A DNA stretch of 64,000 nt. Origin: Catenaria anguillulae PL171. Its lineage: Eukaryota > Blastocladiomycota > Blastocladiomycetes > Blastocladiales > Catenariaceae. The DNA is taken from positions 186,001 to 250,000 of the forward strand of contig MCFL01000005.1 of assembly GCA_002102555.1 (NCBI GenBank), read 5' to 3'. The notes under the pieces are model-generated. The model did no database searches, was not told where the DNA came from, and saw only the letters and a program-made list of their open reading frames with translations. Shown here piece by piece: positions 1 through 10,616 of this stretch (position 1 is the first letter of the stretch; the number at the start of each line of letters is the position of its first letter). Made by a program: the position numbers and the translations under genes.

Positions 1-1
1 G

Positions 2-511
2 AACAAGAACAAGGGCCATCGTCCGCCTGCTCAAAACAAGCGCAAGAACCGCAAGAACAACAAGAATCAACGCCCGCCACACCCGCCCCCGCCGCCGCCA
101 CCCCACAAGACACGGCTTCAACCTCCTCCTCCTCCCCCGCCTCAACGGACCAGCACCACCACCCATGCTCCGCCGCCGCCGGCCAAAACAACGCAGCCGC
201 CCGTGCATCCGCCGCCTCCCACAAGGACCACCACAGTGTCGACGCGTCAAGTGCATCCAACTCAACCGCCTCAACGGACCTATGCCCCGCATCCGCCACC
301 GCCGCAGAGAACGACGCAACCGCCTCATCCACCCAGGCAAACCACCTCGGTCCAGCCGCATCCACCGGCAAGGCAGACGACAATGGCTCAGCCGCACCCG
401 CCGCCGCAGCGACAGACACATCCACCTGCCAGGCAAACGATCACGACGCAGCAGCAACAGCAGCATCCGAGGCCGACGCAACCACCGAGAGGGGGCCGTG
501 GGTATTACTGA
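2..511 (+). CDS. Pro/Thr/Gln-rich low-complexity protein, 3' end only
   Basis: Open from the window edge to a stop at 509-511, so only the C-terminal ~169 residues are seen. It begins with a basic Asn/Lys stretch (NKNKGHRPP, then KNRKNNKNQ), passes through poly-Pro runs, and ends in a long Pro/His/Thr/Gln region with repeated HPPARQTT-like units and a PRGGRGYY terminus. The order (basic N/K/R block, PPPPPP, Thr/Gln/Pro tail, PR-x-Y end) is the same as in the complete minus-strand gene at 1102-2749, which ends PPRNSY. I infer that the two are paralogues arranged tail to tail. No domain is recognisable. If the paralogy holds, this would be a secreted structural or surface protein; its signal peptide would lie outside the window. 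Confidence 0.5.
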   Translation, partial: NKNKGHRPPAQNKRKNRKNNKNQRPPHPPPPPPPHKTRLQPPPPPPPQRTSTTTHAPPPPAKTTQPPVHPPPPTRTTTVSTRQVHPTQPPQRTYAPHPPPPQRTTQPPHPPRQTTSVQPHPPARQTTMAQPHPPPQRQTHPPARQTITTQQQQQHPRPTQPPRGGRGYY

Positions 512-1101
512 GTGTGAAGTCGCGCATCGTGGTGGATCGCTTGCGCATATACGTGTACACTTTCAAGGTGAACTGTCTCGTTGTAATGTAAGATTGGCCA
601 TCGGACATGAAACTCAATGTACATATGCGGACATGATCATCGTCGGACACAAGCCAAACGATTTTTACGCAATTCCGCTCATTCACAACACTCTAGGGAG
701 CAGAAATGGGCAACAGGCTTAAACTGTCAAATCACGTCGGTTTGTGTATTGTAGCACATTGAACGAAGATTGGGCAGGCAAAAGAACAACAAGGGAGCGG
801 GGATGGAGACGTGCAATAAAGAATGAGATGCGGGGAATGAGATGGTTGTGGGATGTGCGGGTTCAAAAACATGTGCAATGGAATCACAAACTAGATTGGG
901 GAATGAGAACGCATCAACGCCGGTCTACAGCGTGACTAAATATTTGATGTGTAGCAAGGACGTTTTATTCGAATGGAGCTCTAGCGAGCTGGACCAATCC
1001 ATCGGCAGGTATCTTGATCGAGAAAAAAAAAACCGAGCATGTGACGGGGATCTACGACTTGGGATCTGAGGGCAGTCGCTCTAGGAGCTGCAGCGCTTGG
1101 T
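512..1101. other. Convergent intergenic region
   Basis: About 590 bases between the stops of the two low-complexity genes, so it should hold both 3' UTRs. It is noticeably AT-richer than the flanking genes and contains an A-run near 1023. I see no gene in it. Confidence 0.5.
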
Positions 1102-1956
1102 TTAGTACGAGTTGCGAGGTGGTTGTTGGACCGGGTGCGTGACAGCGGGTGGTTGTTGCCGAGCTGGATGTGTCACCACGGGCGGTTGCTGCTGAGGTGG
1201 GTTCGTCACAGCCGGCGGCTGTTGGGTTTGCTGCGGAGGATGTGTCACGACTGGTGCCATACTCGAGCTTGTGGACGCAGAAGTCGCTGTCGTCGTCGAT
1301 GTCGAACTCGTCGTGGACGTGACGCCATGTGCGGGCGGCATTTGCTTTGCCGGAGGTGGAGTCTGCTTTGCCGGAGGTGCACTCGAGCTCGTTGTTGTAC
1401 TCGCCGTCGTCGTGGTGCTTGACGTCGTTGTAGTTGACGATGTAGTCACGGCTGGTGGAGCCTGCGGCGGCTGGAGCTTGTTGGGGGGCTTCTGTGTCTG
1501 CTTGGGCGGCGGTGGTGGCGCGACTGGATACGTCTTTTGAGGCGGCGGCGGAGGCGGCCGGCCCTTGTTCTTGTCGTTCCCACGGCCACGGTTCTTGGAG
1601 TTGTCGCGACCTCGGTTCTTGGAGTGATCACGGCCTCGGTTCTTGGAGTGATCACGACCGCGGTTCTTTGAGTTACCACGGCCCTTGGAGTTGCCCCGTC
1701 CGCGATCCATGCGATTACCACGCCCACGGTTCTTCGAGTTGCCACGACCACGACCATGGCCCTTCGAATCGCCACGTCCGCGGGACCGGCTGCGATTGTT
1801 TCGATCTCCGCCACGCGAGCGAGAGCGACTGCGTCCGCGGTCGTTGTCATCGCCGTCCGGATTCTTGACAATGATGATGCGCACTTTGTTCTTGTTGACG
1901 TTGTTGTTATTGTTGTTGTTGTTGTTCACGTCATTGTCGTCGCCGCCGCCCCCGTT

Positions 1957-2002
<46 letters not shown>

Positions 2003-2749
2003 GCCCCGCCGCCGCCTCCGTTATTGTTGTTGTTGTTGTTCGCTCCGCCACCGCCCCCGTTATTGTTGTTGTTGTTGTTCGCTCCGCCACGACCGCCTCC
2101 GTTATTGTTGTTGTTGTTGTTTGCCCCGCCGCCGCCTCCGTTATTGTTGTTGTTGTTGTTCGCTCCGCCACCGCCCCCGTTATTGTTGTTGTTGTTGTTC
2201 GCTCCGCCCGACCGCCCCCGTTATTGTTGTTGTTGTTGTTTGCCCGCCGCCGCCCCGTTATTGTTGTTGTTGTTGTTCGCTCCGCCTCGACCGCCCCGTT
2301 ATTGTTGTTGTTGTTGTTTGCCCCGCCGCCGCCCCGTTATTATTGTTGTTGTTGTTCGCTCCGCCTCGACCGCCCCGTTATTGTTGTTGTTGTTGTTTGC
2401 CCCGCCGCCGCCCCCGTTATTGTTGTTGTTGTTGTTCGCTCCGCCTCGACCGCCCCCGTTATTGTTGTTGTTGTTGTTCGCTCCGCCTCGACCGCCCCCG
2501 TTATTGTTGTTGTTGTTGTTCGCTCCACCGCCGTATCGTGGGAAGAGTGCTGGGGATCGCAACGACCGATGCTGAAACACGAAACGTGAGACAAAGATGA
2601 GCTTTCGTGTCAAAGCGAGCAGTGACACAAGGGAGGCGTACCGCAGTGTGAGCAGCCACGTCAGCGGGGACGGGATAACTCGAGACAAAGTGGGTGGGAG
2701 CCGCCAGGGCGAGAATGGCAAGTGCCGCGATCAGTTTGATGTGCAGCAT
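1102..2749 (-). CDS. Secreted N/G-minisatellite, RG-repeat, Pro/Thr-rich protein
   Basis: The start at 2749 gives MLHIKLIAALAILALAAP, a clean signal peptide. A 70-bp intron (about 2571-2640, GTACGC...TTTCAG, phase 0) joins ...VAAHTA to HRSLRSPALFPRYGGGA. The mature protein then has three blocks: runs of N7 separated by GGGRGGA or GGGGGA from a 13-unit minisatellite; a highly basic block (GRSRSRSRGG, then about ten KNRGRD/NSKNRGRG units); and a Pro/Thr/Ser tail with THPPQQQPP repeats ending PPRNSY. No catalytic domain is visible. The composition suggests an extracellular matrix, cyst-coat or adhesive protein, but that is inference. Read literally, the frame is lost in the units at 2241-2397 (stop at 2299-2301) and returns afterwards in the original frame, so the break is either repeat-length sequencing error or a real truncation. 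It is the apparent paralogue of the ORF at 2-511. Confidence 0.6.
2002..2520 (-). repeat. Coding minisatellite, 13 units of 37-42 bp
   Basis: Thirteen tandem units each end in a (GTT)n run and carry a GC-rich spacer of two classes, CGCTCCGCC... and TGCCCCGCC.... Read on the minus strand each unit encodes N6-N7 plus GGGRGGA, GGGGGA or GGGGGQ-like spacers. Full units are 39 or 42 bp, so frame is kept. Units at about 2357, 2319, 2278, 2241 and 2200 are 41, 38, 41, 37 and 41 bp. The losses in the first three sum to 3 bases, and in the last two also to 3, so the frame is restored downstream. A longer pure GTT run lies at about 1954-2001. Confidence 0.85.
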
Positions 2750-4100
2750 GATGGACGAGCTGGTTGAGGTCAAAAAGCGATGATGAGCGTGGGGGGGGGG
2801 GGTCGAACAAGAGAATGGCTGCGCAGCAGTCGAGTCGATGGCAAAGTAGGTGACAAGGAAGGCAAGCGAAACTTCCGAGGACGGTGACGACCGGCGCCAG
2901 GTGATAAGAGAATAGTAGGGGCAGCACAGCTGTTGTATACCACGATCAGCCAGGGAGGATTTGGCGGGGCTGGCTGGCTTTTGAACACTTGGTGAGGGAT
3001 ACCGACTTTGCTGGCGCTGGAGGGCGGGGGGCTGTATAGTAGGCGGCAGGTGGACGTAACCCGCCGCCGGACTGACGACCCTTCATGTGGTCACCGATAT
3101 GGGTGGGCGGCTGTGGCCGGGAGCTCGTGCACTGCCGCTCACGGAACGCCCGTGCATAGTACGTGTGGGAACTGCGGCGACAAGTGACCCGCCAATGCGA
3201 AGCGACCACCGCACTCGCTCCCAGCTGGCGGTCAGGACACTAGGCACCAAAGTGGCGAGGTTGAATGAGTAAACCACCCATGTACTGCGCAGAAACAAGA
3301 TTGTGAATTCCGCTGCAGCTGTCTGCAGTCATGAAGCCAAGAGACAACGGACTGATTCATGCTGCCAATTCCGAAACACCAGTAGGTCGGTAGGAGCTCC
3401 CCGTGTGCACTGGATCTGTCCAAAGGCAGACAAGCATATATGAAACATGATTGCCTCAATTATGCTGCCGGTACCTACCTATTGTACCTACCGTGCAGGT
3501 TGCCCGGGATGCGCTTTGTCGTGGGGTGTCTTGGCTCATGGACCGTCCACACCGTTTCGATACGCCAAACTCATTGCTCGAGTTGCTTCCGTGGCCGATA
3601 CACTGGATTCAATTTTGTCCAGAGGTGATGTTGCACGATGCTCATCAATGGTTCGCGTGATCCGTCATGAAATGCACGGTATTGACTGCGGGGTGCCAGC
3701 ATTCATTGCCTTGACTTCACCTTAACGTTCATTGATCTGAATGCTGCAGGGGATTTTTCATGAGTGAGTGCATTTTCGTTTGTTCAATAGTCTATGGGTG
3801 AGGCTATGTATTTCTTGTCAGTATGTACCATTTGGTAAAGCGTGAGAATCTGCTTGTCATTTGTAAGTCCGCCGATCTGCTGACTGACGGCGCTGAGATC
3901 TTTGGTGTGTGTTGCGCCGTCTCCCCTGTCGATCTGCACGATGGTTCGGGACATGTACGTAAGGCGGTATTGGCGCAACCAGGCACCAGCATGAAATGAA
4001 ACGGACGTTGGTCTGAAACGAGCAAGACCAGGAGAATACCTGAACTCTGAGAATGCAATCAACGCCGATGTAATATATGTACACAGACAGAAGGAAACTG
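2750..4100. other. Intergenic region, nothing convincing
   Basis: About 1.35 kb upstream of the secreted-protein gene and downstream of the RING gene. It contains a nine-G run near 2790 and several short overlapping ORFs (3087-3272, 3440-3725, 3784-4128 on the minus strand) without recognisable domains. The promoter of the minus-strand gene should lie just upstream of 2750. Confidence 0.4.
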
Positions 4101-4102
4101 CA

Positions 4103-5203
4103 TCACAGTTTGGTGTCGCTAGGCACAACCGATTTGCCCCCAGTTACTGTGCTGGGCGACCCAGAAGCAGAAGCGGCTGCTCTGGCGGTGCCCGGTACCC
4201 TTGCACCGACCTGCTGCTGCTGCTGAATAGGGACACTGGATCTCTGCAACAAGAACCCAACCGATGCCTTCAATCCCATGGCCAACCCTTTAACGGCCTG
4301 AAACTCTTCCCTCAGCCGGAGCGATTCGGACTGAACTTCGACGCTGGCCCGCATCTCGACCGTGGTCAGTGCGGCACGCAGACTGTCGAGATCAACAGCG
4401 AGCCGCTCGACCGCGATTTCAAGATCGACGGCGGGAGGTGGTGGTGGATGTGGGATGGCGAGTTGGGATTCAATGGCGGACACACGTGCGATAAGGTCAG
4501 CGAGGGTGGATTCGAGCGATGAATGGGTGAAGGAGAGGCGGGCCGTGGTGGCTTCAAGATCGTTGAGGCGAGAATCAAGAGATGTGAGTTGGGTGTCATG
4601 TTTGGTTGTGGTGGTGAGGATTTGATTGACCTGCTCGGCAATCTGGAACAAAAACAAAGAAACATGCATGCAAAGGTTGGTGATAGGATCGCATGTGGTA
4701 GCAGGATGCAAACGTATGCATGTAAGCATGTACCAAGGCAACATCCGAGTCTTGAGCATCTGCAGATGATGCTATCGCACAATCCGCCTCATGCCCGGCC
4801 AGCTCGCAGACATCATCTCCGTTGCACATTTCGGACAAGCGACTCTCCGGTACTCGCACTCGTTCGTGACATGGTGCACAACAGACTGCCTTGCCATTGT
4901 CTGGGAACATCCACGGTCTGCGTTGGGACAGTGGGCCACCAGTTCGTCGACCAAGCTGCGGACCGTGTAGGCCGGGGTCGGGTCTCGGGAGCAAGGGGAG
5001 CGGCACGTTGGGCAGATGCGGCGCGCCGTCTGGGCCTGATGCAGGCAAGCAGAGCAGAACGTGTGCCCGCACTCAATCGACTCGGCGTCAACAAATGGCG
5101 AGACGCAGATTGGGCAAATGAGGTTTGGGTTTGGCGAGTCGACGTATCGCAGGTCGTGCAGCAGGCCATTGTGCTCGTCACGCTGGAAGAGTGTGTCCGT
5201 CAT
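4103..5203 (-). CDS. RING/TRAF-type zinc finger protein with coiled coil
   Basis: Start ATG at 5203 (MTDTLFQRD). Residues about 27-65 form a C3HC4 RING: CPIC, then CGHTFCSAC, then CPTCRSP. A TRAF-type finger follows (CPNADRGC...HHVTNEC, CEYRRVACPKC...LAGHEADC). The second half of that finger is in another frame, so one base is missing or extra near 4820. A 91-bp intron (4643-4733, GTACAT...TTCCAG) leads to exon 2, which encodes a long heptad-rich region (QILTTTTKHDTQLTSLDSRL...), a Pro run, and a low-complexity tail. RING plus TRAF finger plus coiled coil is the layout of TRAF-like E3 ubiquitin ligases; the MATH domain of true TRAFs is absent. Substrate unknown. It diverges from the STIL gene with 317 bp between the starts. 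Confidence 0.7.
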
Positions 5204-5520
5204 GATGGAGCTACATGTATTCATTCGTTGCATTTGTGAATGTGACCATGTGCATGAGAGAAGAGAACGCAAACAGAGCGTTCTTGTTGAGTGAAGACAC
5301 GTTGACTGGAAGAGACAAGACACCGAAGAAGTGTCAAAGAAGTATTGTGGAAGCGGTGTGGAAGATGGCGCACCGATCTATTCATGCTCCCTACACGCAG
5401 ATCAGATCAGGATAGGAATCTGGAATCAATTGCCAATTTAAACATGTTTGGGCCGTGTCGAGAAGCATATTTATCCACAAGCCAGCGCTGGATGTCACAC
5501 GATGCAATGGACAACTCACC
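5204..5520. promoter_or_regulatory. Shared divergent promoter interval, RING gene / STIL
   Basis: 317 bp between two divergent start codons. It must hold both promoters and 5' UTRs. No specific motif can be assigned by eye. Confidence 0.35.
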
Positions 5521-8271
5521 ATGAATGCCAACATTCCTCGCCCACCACATCAGAACCAGCAGTATTCCGGCTCACGCCCATCGATCTCTCACCGGCGGCG
5601 ATTCCAGGAGGATCCCGATCTGCAACCCGTGTTTCGTCCCTCGTCGCGGCTGAACGCAGGCCATGGCTACGCACCAGTCACAGCATCCGACTCGGCACAC
5701 ATACAACCGAAAACCCTCGCATCTATTGCGGCCCAGGCGAGTCAGCAACTCTCAGTCGCCGTTGACCTCCCTGCCGCCGCGCATGTCTACCTCTGGTCCG
5801 TGGACATGGGCATACCCATACCAATACACTTGCTAGATCCCACTCATGATGGCACATGCCCGCCTGGCTGACATGAATCCTTATTGACAGGGATTCAACA
5901 CCAATAGGTGACTCCCAAGTCATTGACTCGCTCCATCTCCACGGTTCCGCGTCCGTCAAGGTCGCCAATGCTGCCCTCACAGCACTCCAGAAGTTTGTCG
6001 ACCGCAAGGACCGCAAACCAGCTCACGGCGACTTGATTGGATTCTTCTTGTCTCCTCCATCAAAGCCGCCATCCTCGCCTTCCACCTCACTCCCATCAAA
6101 CTCTCATGTCCCCACCGACTTTGCTTGCTTTGATGCTGGTATTGTCCTCGAGCAGCATGGTGAGCGAGTTCCCACAAATACACGCGGGACGGACTCGCCC
6201 ATCCCAGTGTACTGGACAAACGTTTCCGAAAGTGCTCTGCTGCAAACGCTCGACAGCATTTACCCTTCGCGTCGATCGACCGTGTTTCTTTATAATGCGG
6301 CCATGTCCAAGCTCGTCTGTATGCTTCCTGTGTCAATTGTATTTACTTGGCGCTCAGTTTTCCATCTTGCTGATTCCATGTGCACGCCCATAATTCCAGA
6401 TTGTGATCTACTTCAACACGTTCGCCTGCACTTGACGCCCGTCCGCCCTCTTTCGCTCGTCGAAAACTCGGTCGCTGTTGGCCTTCTCCGAAAAAACCAA
6501 CAACCACCACATTCTTCTGGGTTCATTACCATCAACCGGGCTCGATGTGCCTACTTGCTGCGCAACGAGCCCACGCAACTTCCACTGGTCGGCGTGTACA
6601 TATACATCCCATTCTCATTGCCCATTTAATCTTGACTAGCTTCTCACCAGCGGATGCATACGCTTGCTTTCTTCAGATGGGCATCTGGCTGCCGCCCAAC
6701 TTCTCGCCAGGTCCTCGACACATGCCTCGCATTCGCATCCGCACCCAACCTCTCCAAACTGGCTGGTCCACCCTTCTTGCTCGCGTGTTTCCCGAGACTC
6801 GACCCACGCCCGGGCCAGCCTGACCCTCCACCATCAACCACGTCACCCCATTATTTTACCTGGCGTGTCGAATCCCTTGGGCAAGCATGCATGATGGCCG
6901 ACTTTCGCGCCTCGCCGGGGCATTGGATCGTGGCCCGCTCAAACAGGTCGACGTGCTGGGCGTCACAAAGCCGTATGAGCCCCCGCCGCAATCGCTGGCG
7001 GGCCCGGCGCCCGTGCTTGTGCCTGACCCCTCAGACGTGCATCTCACCAGCCCTGCATCACCACGGCCCGTGGTATCACCTGCATGTGCATCCTCGCAAT
7101 CCCTACCATCCGGACCACACGCACACCCATTGGCGGCCCCATCTCAACCGGCGCACGATACGCTCCAGCTCCCGCTCCGCTGCCAAACGCCCCGCTCGCC
7201 TCAAGCCCGCCCCAAATCGGTGACCAGTCCATGCACGTCCTGGTCAACCATCTTCTCAAACACATTGACATTTTGCACACGCAACTGTTGGCGACGCAAT
7301 CATCCATGTCACATCCACCCCCTGAGCCGCGACTCGAAATCGGTCGGAGTTAACACGCCCCCGAATGGCTAGTTCCCGCTGCCCGCTTGCCGCACTCGAC
7401 CAAGTGTTGCCCGAGCAGTCGCATGCGGCAACAGAGACGGACGACGCGTGCTTGTCCATGTCGGTCGCATCGCGGCCCGCCGTTGGGGCATTACGTGCCC
7501 GTGTTTCCGCCCAATGCGTCGGTTGCTGGGGAAAACGTGACACATGACCGATTGATGAACCCAGCGGATGAGGGTGCGACGAGGAACGATGAGGAGGCGG
7601 CAGAGTACAATGTGTCGGTATCGGACGATGCACTGGCGAGGATTGCACGCATGGCGCATTCGGGAAACCAAGCCGTGGTTGTGTCGTCGGCGGCCATGGT
7701 GGATGATGGTCACGAGCGTCAAGACGACGACGCGCATATCGTGCCCGCTTGGGCAGCGGGCGTGCATGGGGGCAAGGAGACTGTTGTGGTGCATGCGGGG
7801 TATGCAGGCGAGGCAATTGACCAGGAGCGTGCGCCGTGGGACCAAGGCGAGGACGTTGACGAGGCAAAGGACGTCTTTGGACATGATCAGCTCGAGCCAG
7901 AGGCCCATCAAGGCGACAATGTCGGCCCGCAAATGCTTCCGAATCCCGAAGGGTGCGAACACGAGGCAGCACAAGAGACGAGTCACATGGATGACGACTT
8001 GACCAACTTTACCATGAACCTCACTCTGCTCGACGACGAGCTCGCACGCAAATACCTCGGGAATCGCGTAACGGCAGCGCCTGAATCGCGCAAGTTGGAA
8101 ACGGGTGGTGAGGACCAACCAGAACCTGTCGCACCACAAGACTTGTCGCCGTTCTCCTCGGGATTGGTTTCTCCGGAAATGTCTTCCACGGCGGACGAAG
8201 GAGGGAACGGTGGAATGGATATGAGTGTGGCGACCCTTGAGTACTTGCGAAAGTATGGGCTTTTGAGATGA
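5521..8271 (+). CDS. STIL: STIL/Ana2 centriole duplication factor homologue
   Basis: Start ATG at 5521 (MNANIPRPP). Introns fitted by frame: 5796-5890, 6319-6399 and 6594-6676. The spliced N-terminal region contains segments resembling the STIL N-terminal domain (VGLLRKNQQPPHSSGF; LPLVG followed by GIWLPPNFSP; QVLDTCLAFAS). A short coiled-coil-like segment (MHVLVNHLLKHIDILHTQL) lies at about 7231-7290, and the last 20 codons carry MSVATLEYLRKYGLL, a close match to the STAN motif that defines STIL and Drosophila Ana2. The N-domain/coiled-coil/STAN order is the family's. In animals STIL binds Plk4 by the coiled coil and SAS-6 by the STAN motif to start procentriole assembly. Frame changes near 6705, 6890, 7130, 7345 and 7480 lie mostly in the poorly conserved middle. 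Confidence 0.72.
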
Positions 8272-8312
8272 AAGTGCGTCTGATCTTTGGATTGATTGTA
8301 TCCCGTTTATCA

Positions 8313-8318
<6 letters not shown>

Positions 8319-8367
<49 letters not shown>
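8319..8367. repeat. (CA)24 microsatellite
   Basis: A nearly perfect AC dinucleotide run of about 49 bp in the 116-bp gap between the convergent STIL and PPIL2 stop codons, so it probably lies in one or both 3' UTRs. Confidence 0.95.
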
Positions 8368-8371
<4 letters not shown>

Positions 8372-8387
8372 CATGCCATTCATCCAA

Positions 8388-10263
8388 TCACGGCTTGTCC
8401 CTTTTCGTACGCTTTTGTCCTGCAGGCTTGACGCTTGACTCGTCACTTTCACCCACTGCCGCGGCCGCCTGCGACACTGTCCGTTTGGTCCCACCAGCAC
8501 TTGTACTACTACTTAGCCCCGCCCCACTGCCAAACATACTCGCAAACCCACCAGGAACAACCGATGTCGGTGCCGCCCCACCCTGCTTCAAATACTTGCC
8601 GACGCCCAAACTTGCGCCACTGGCCGCCCCAGCCCCGGCCGCTCCACTGCCCAACCAGGTGCCTTCGCGCTTGACACGCTCGCTTTGTGTCAAGCGCTTG
8701 CGCTCTTCGTCCACCTTGATCCTTTCGCGTTCCTTTTCCCACACATCAAACGGATTCACAAACACCTGGACATCGACCATGACAATCTCTTGCACGGGCC
8801 GATCCGTCTTTGGATCCGTGGCAATGGACTCGATCCGGTCAAGCACGTCCATGCCGCCCACAACGCGCCCAAAGAGGGTATGTTTGCCGTCGAGGTGCGG
8901 GGCGGGTGCCAAGGTGATGAAGAATTGCGACGTGTTGGTCCCGGGTCCCCGATTGGCCATGCTCAACAAGCCGCGCGAGTCGTGGCGCAGCGAGGGTTTG
9001 ATTTCGTCTTGGAAGGGAGTTGGGCCCCAGGCAGAGGTGCCGCCTTTGCCCGTGCCAGTGGGGTCGCCACCTTGAATCTATGAATGATGGTGTCAGGGAT
9101 GCACAGCTGACGGTGAAACCAAAACAAAGAGCAGGGGAACATACCATGAACCCAGGAATCAACCGATGAAATGCAACACCACGATAATACCCGCGCTCGG
9201 CTAGCAACAAGAAATTGTGGCACGTGCGCGGGGCAGACACGCACCACAGCTCGATGTTCAAGTCGCCCAAGTTTGTCTTGATTCGGACATACCCAAACCC
9301 TTTGTCCACCTTTTTCTTGGCCTCCTTGACTGCGCCCTTGCCCTTTGCTTGGCCCAGCTCCTTCTTGGCGGCCATCATGGCGGCGCAAAAGTCTTCGTAC
9401 ATGGCGTCGAGCGCATCAACGGCTTCGGTTTCGGTGGACGTGTGCACGGGCATGGATGTGGAGGTGAATGAGGCTGCGGTTCGGCCAGTGGACTTGCCGT
9501 GTGGATTGGAAGTGGAAGATGTTGTTGGAGCTAAAGTCGATGATGAAGATGAGGAAGGCTTGGGATCGATTTTGGAAAATTCGGTCGTCTTGACCTCATC
9601 CAAAACCCGTTTGGCCAACCCAGACGTGCTCTTCAAATTGCCAGCCTCACCCTCCTTATCTGCGGGCTTAAACTCGACCCCGTTCCTTGTCCACCAATAT
9701 CCTCCAAGTTGTTGCGCTCCAAATCGGTCGGGTCCTGGATCGTGATGATATCCCGCTTAGTAAACGGCGTATCGTCCAACGGGTCGCGCAACTTGCCGCC
9801 CTTGAGCACCTCGACCAGCGCCTCGTTGGAAAAGACGTTCCCCGACGTGGCAACGGCGACAATGTGCGTGGCGTCTGTGAAGGCCTTGCGCGTGATGGGA
9901 CATTGAAACACGCCGTCGCCGACGCCCGCTTCAGCAGCAGAAGCGGGGTCGTCTGCCGATGTATGAAAGTGGAGTGAATCAAGTCGTCCATGGCCAAGGG
10001 CTGGCCCGTGGCGGGATTGACGGGGCGGGGCGGGACGCGAGCCATTGCGCAATGTTGTCCCTGTCAAAGACATGGCCTTGGCGGGTGGCGACCGGGTGCG
10101 TGAAGGGCTGCATGGATAGGGCGCAGCAGTAGAAGGGGAGACGGCGGAACCTTGCCTTTGGCTGGCCAGAGGAAGGGGCGCCTCCAAAGGCGAGGCCGCC
10201 GGCAGAGTGCTGGTTGGACCACTCCGAGTGCGTGATGTAGAGCTTGTCGGTCCACTTGCCCAT
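8388..10263 (-). CDS. PPIL2: U-box cyclophilin-type peptidyl-prolyl isomerase (PPIL2/Cyp60)
   Basis: Start ATG at 10263 ([15 protein letters not shown]), a typical PPIL2 beginning. Residues about 35-150 are the U-box region ([29 protein letters not shown]) followed by a second U-box-like half ([20 protein letters not shown]). The cyclophilin domain follows: [39 protein letters not shown], then after a 67-bp intron (9078-9144, GTATGT...CATAG) [42 protein letters not shown]. The [14 protein letters not shown] and QFFIT motifs are present. The C-terminal tail is Ser/Gly/Lys-rich and ends QKRTKRDKP, a likely nuclear signal. In other eukaryotes PPIL2 is a nuclear spliceosome-associated U-box protein. 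Frame changes occur near 10030, 9955 and 9675. Confidence 0.9.
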
Positions 10264-10616
10264 CTTGGGTTGCAATTGTGTTGGATTGATTGCCCGGGGT
10301 TGAAATTATTGTGACATGAGCGCAAGTGCATTGCGTCAATGACGTTATGGTTATGGGGAATTAAATGCATTTATGCACATGTCTCGATGGAGAAAAGACC
10401 GAATAGTGACGCATCACGTGGTCGAGCTGAGCGGAGCACGCACCTTTTCTTGACTTGACATGGGACAGTCCCATCTCCAATTCGGATTGAACACTCGAGG
10501 CGTTGAGCGTACCGTCTGGCCAGAAGTGTCCAACACAGACCATTGACTTGACCATGACCGCAATGTAACCCCTGCCAGACACCCACACACACTCACACAC
10601 CCACTCACGCAAAACA
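10264..10616. promoter_or_regulatory. Shared divergent promoter interval, PPIL2 / RRP12
   Basis: 353 bp between divergent starts. The RRP12-proximal end is CA-rich (CACACACTCACACACCC), a likely 5' UTR. No other motif is clear. Confidence 0.35.

Noticed and set aside
1123-1868. Plus-strand ORFs antisense to the RG-repeat and Thr/Pro blocks
   Set aside because: Codon bias and the paralogue support the minus-strand frame; these are shadows of repetitive coding sequence.
1685-2600. Long plus-strand ORFs rich in Leu, Val or Cys runs across the minisatellite
   Set aside because: They are antisense readings of the GTT/GCC repeat; the minus strand has the signal peptide, an in-frame intron and the natural stop.
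3440-3725. Three overlapping plus-strand ORFs near 3.5 kb
   Set aside because: Short, mutually overlapping, no domain, no codon bias like the neighbouring genes.
8296-8379. ORFs encoding HTHTHTHT or VCVCVCV runs
   Set aside because: Translations of the CA microsatellite lying between two convergent gene ends.
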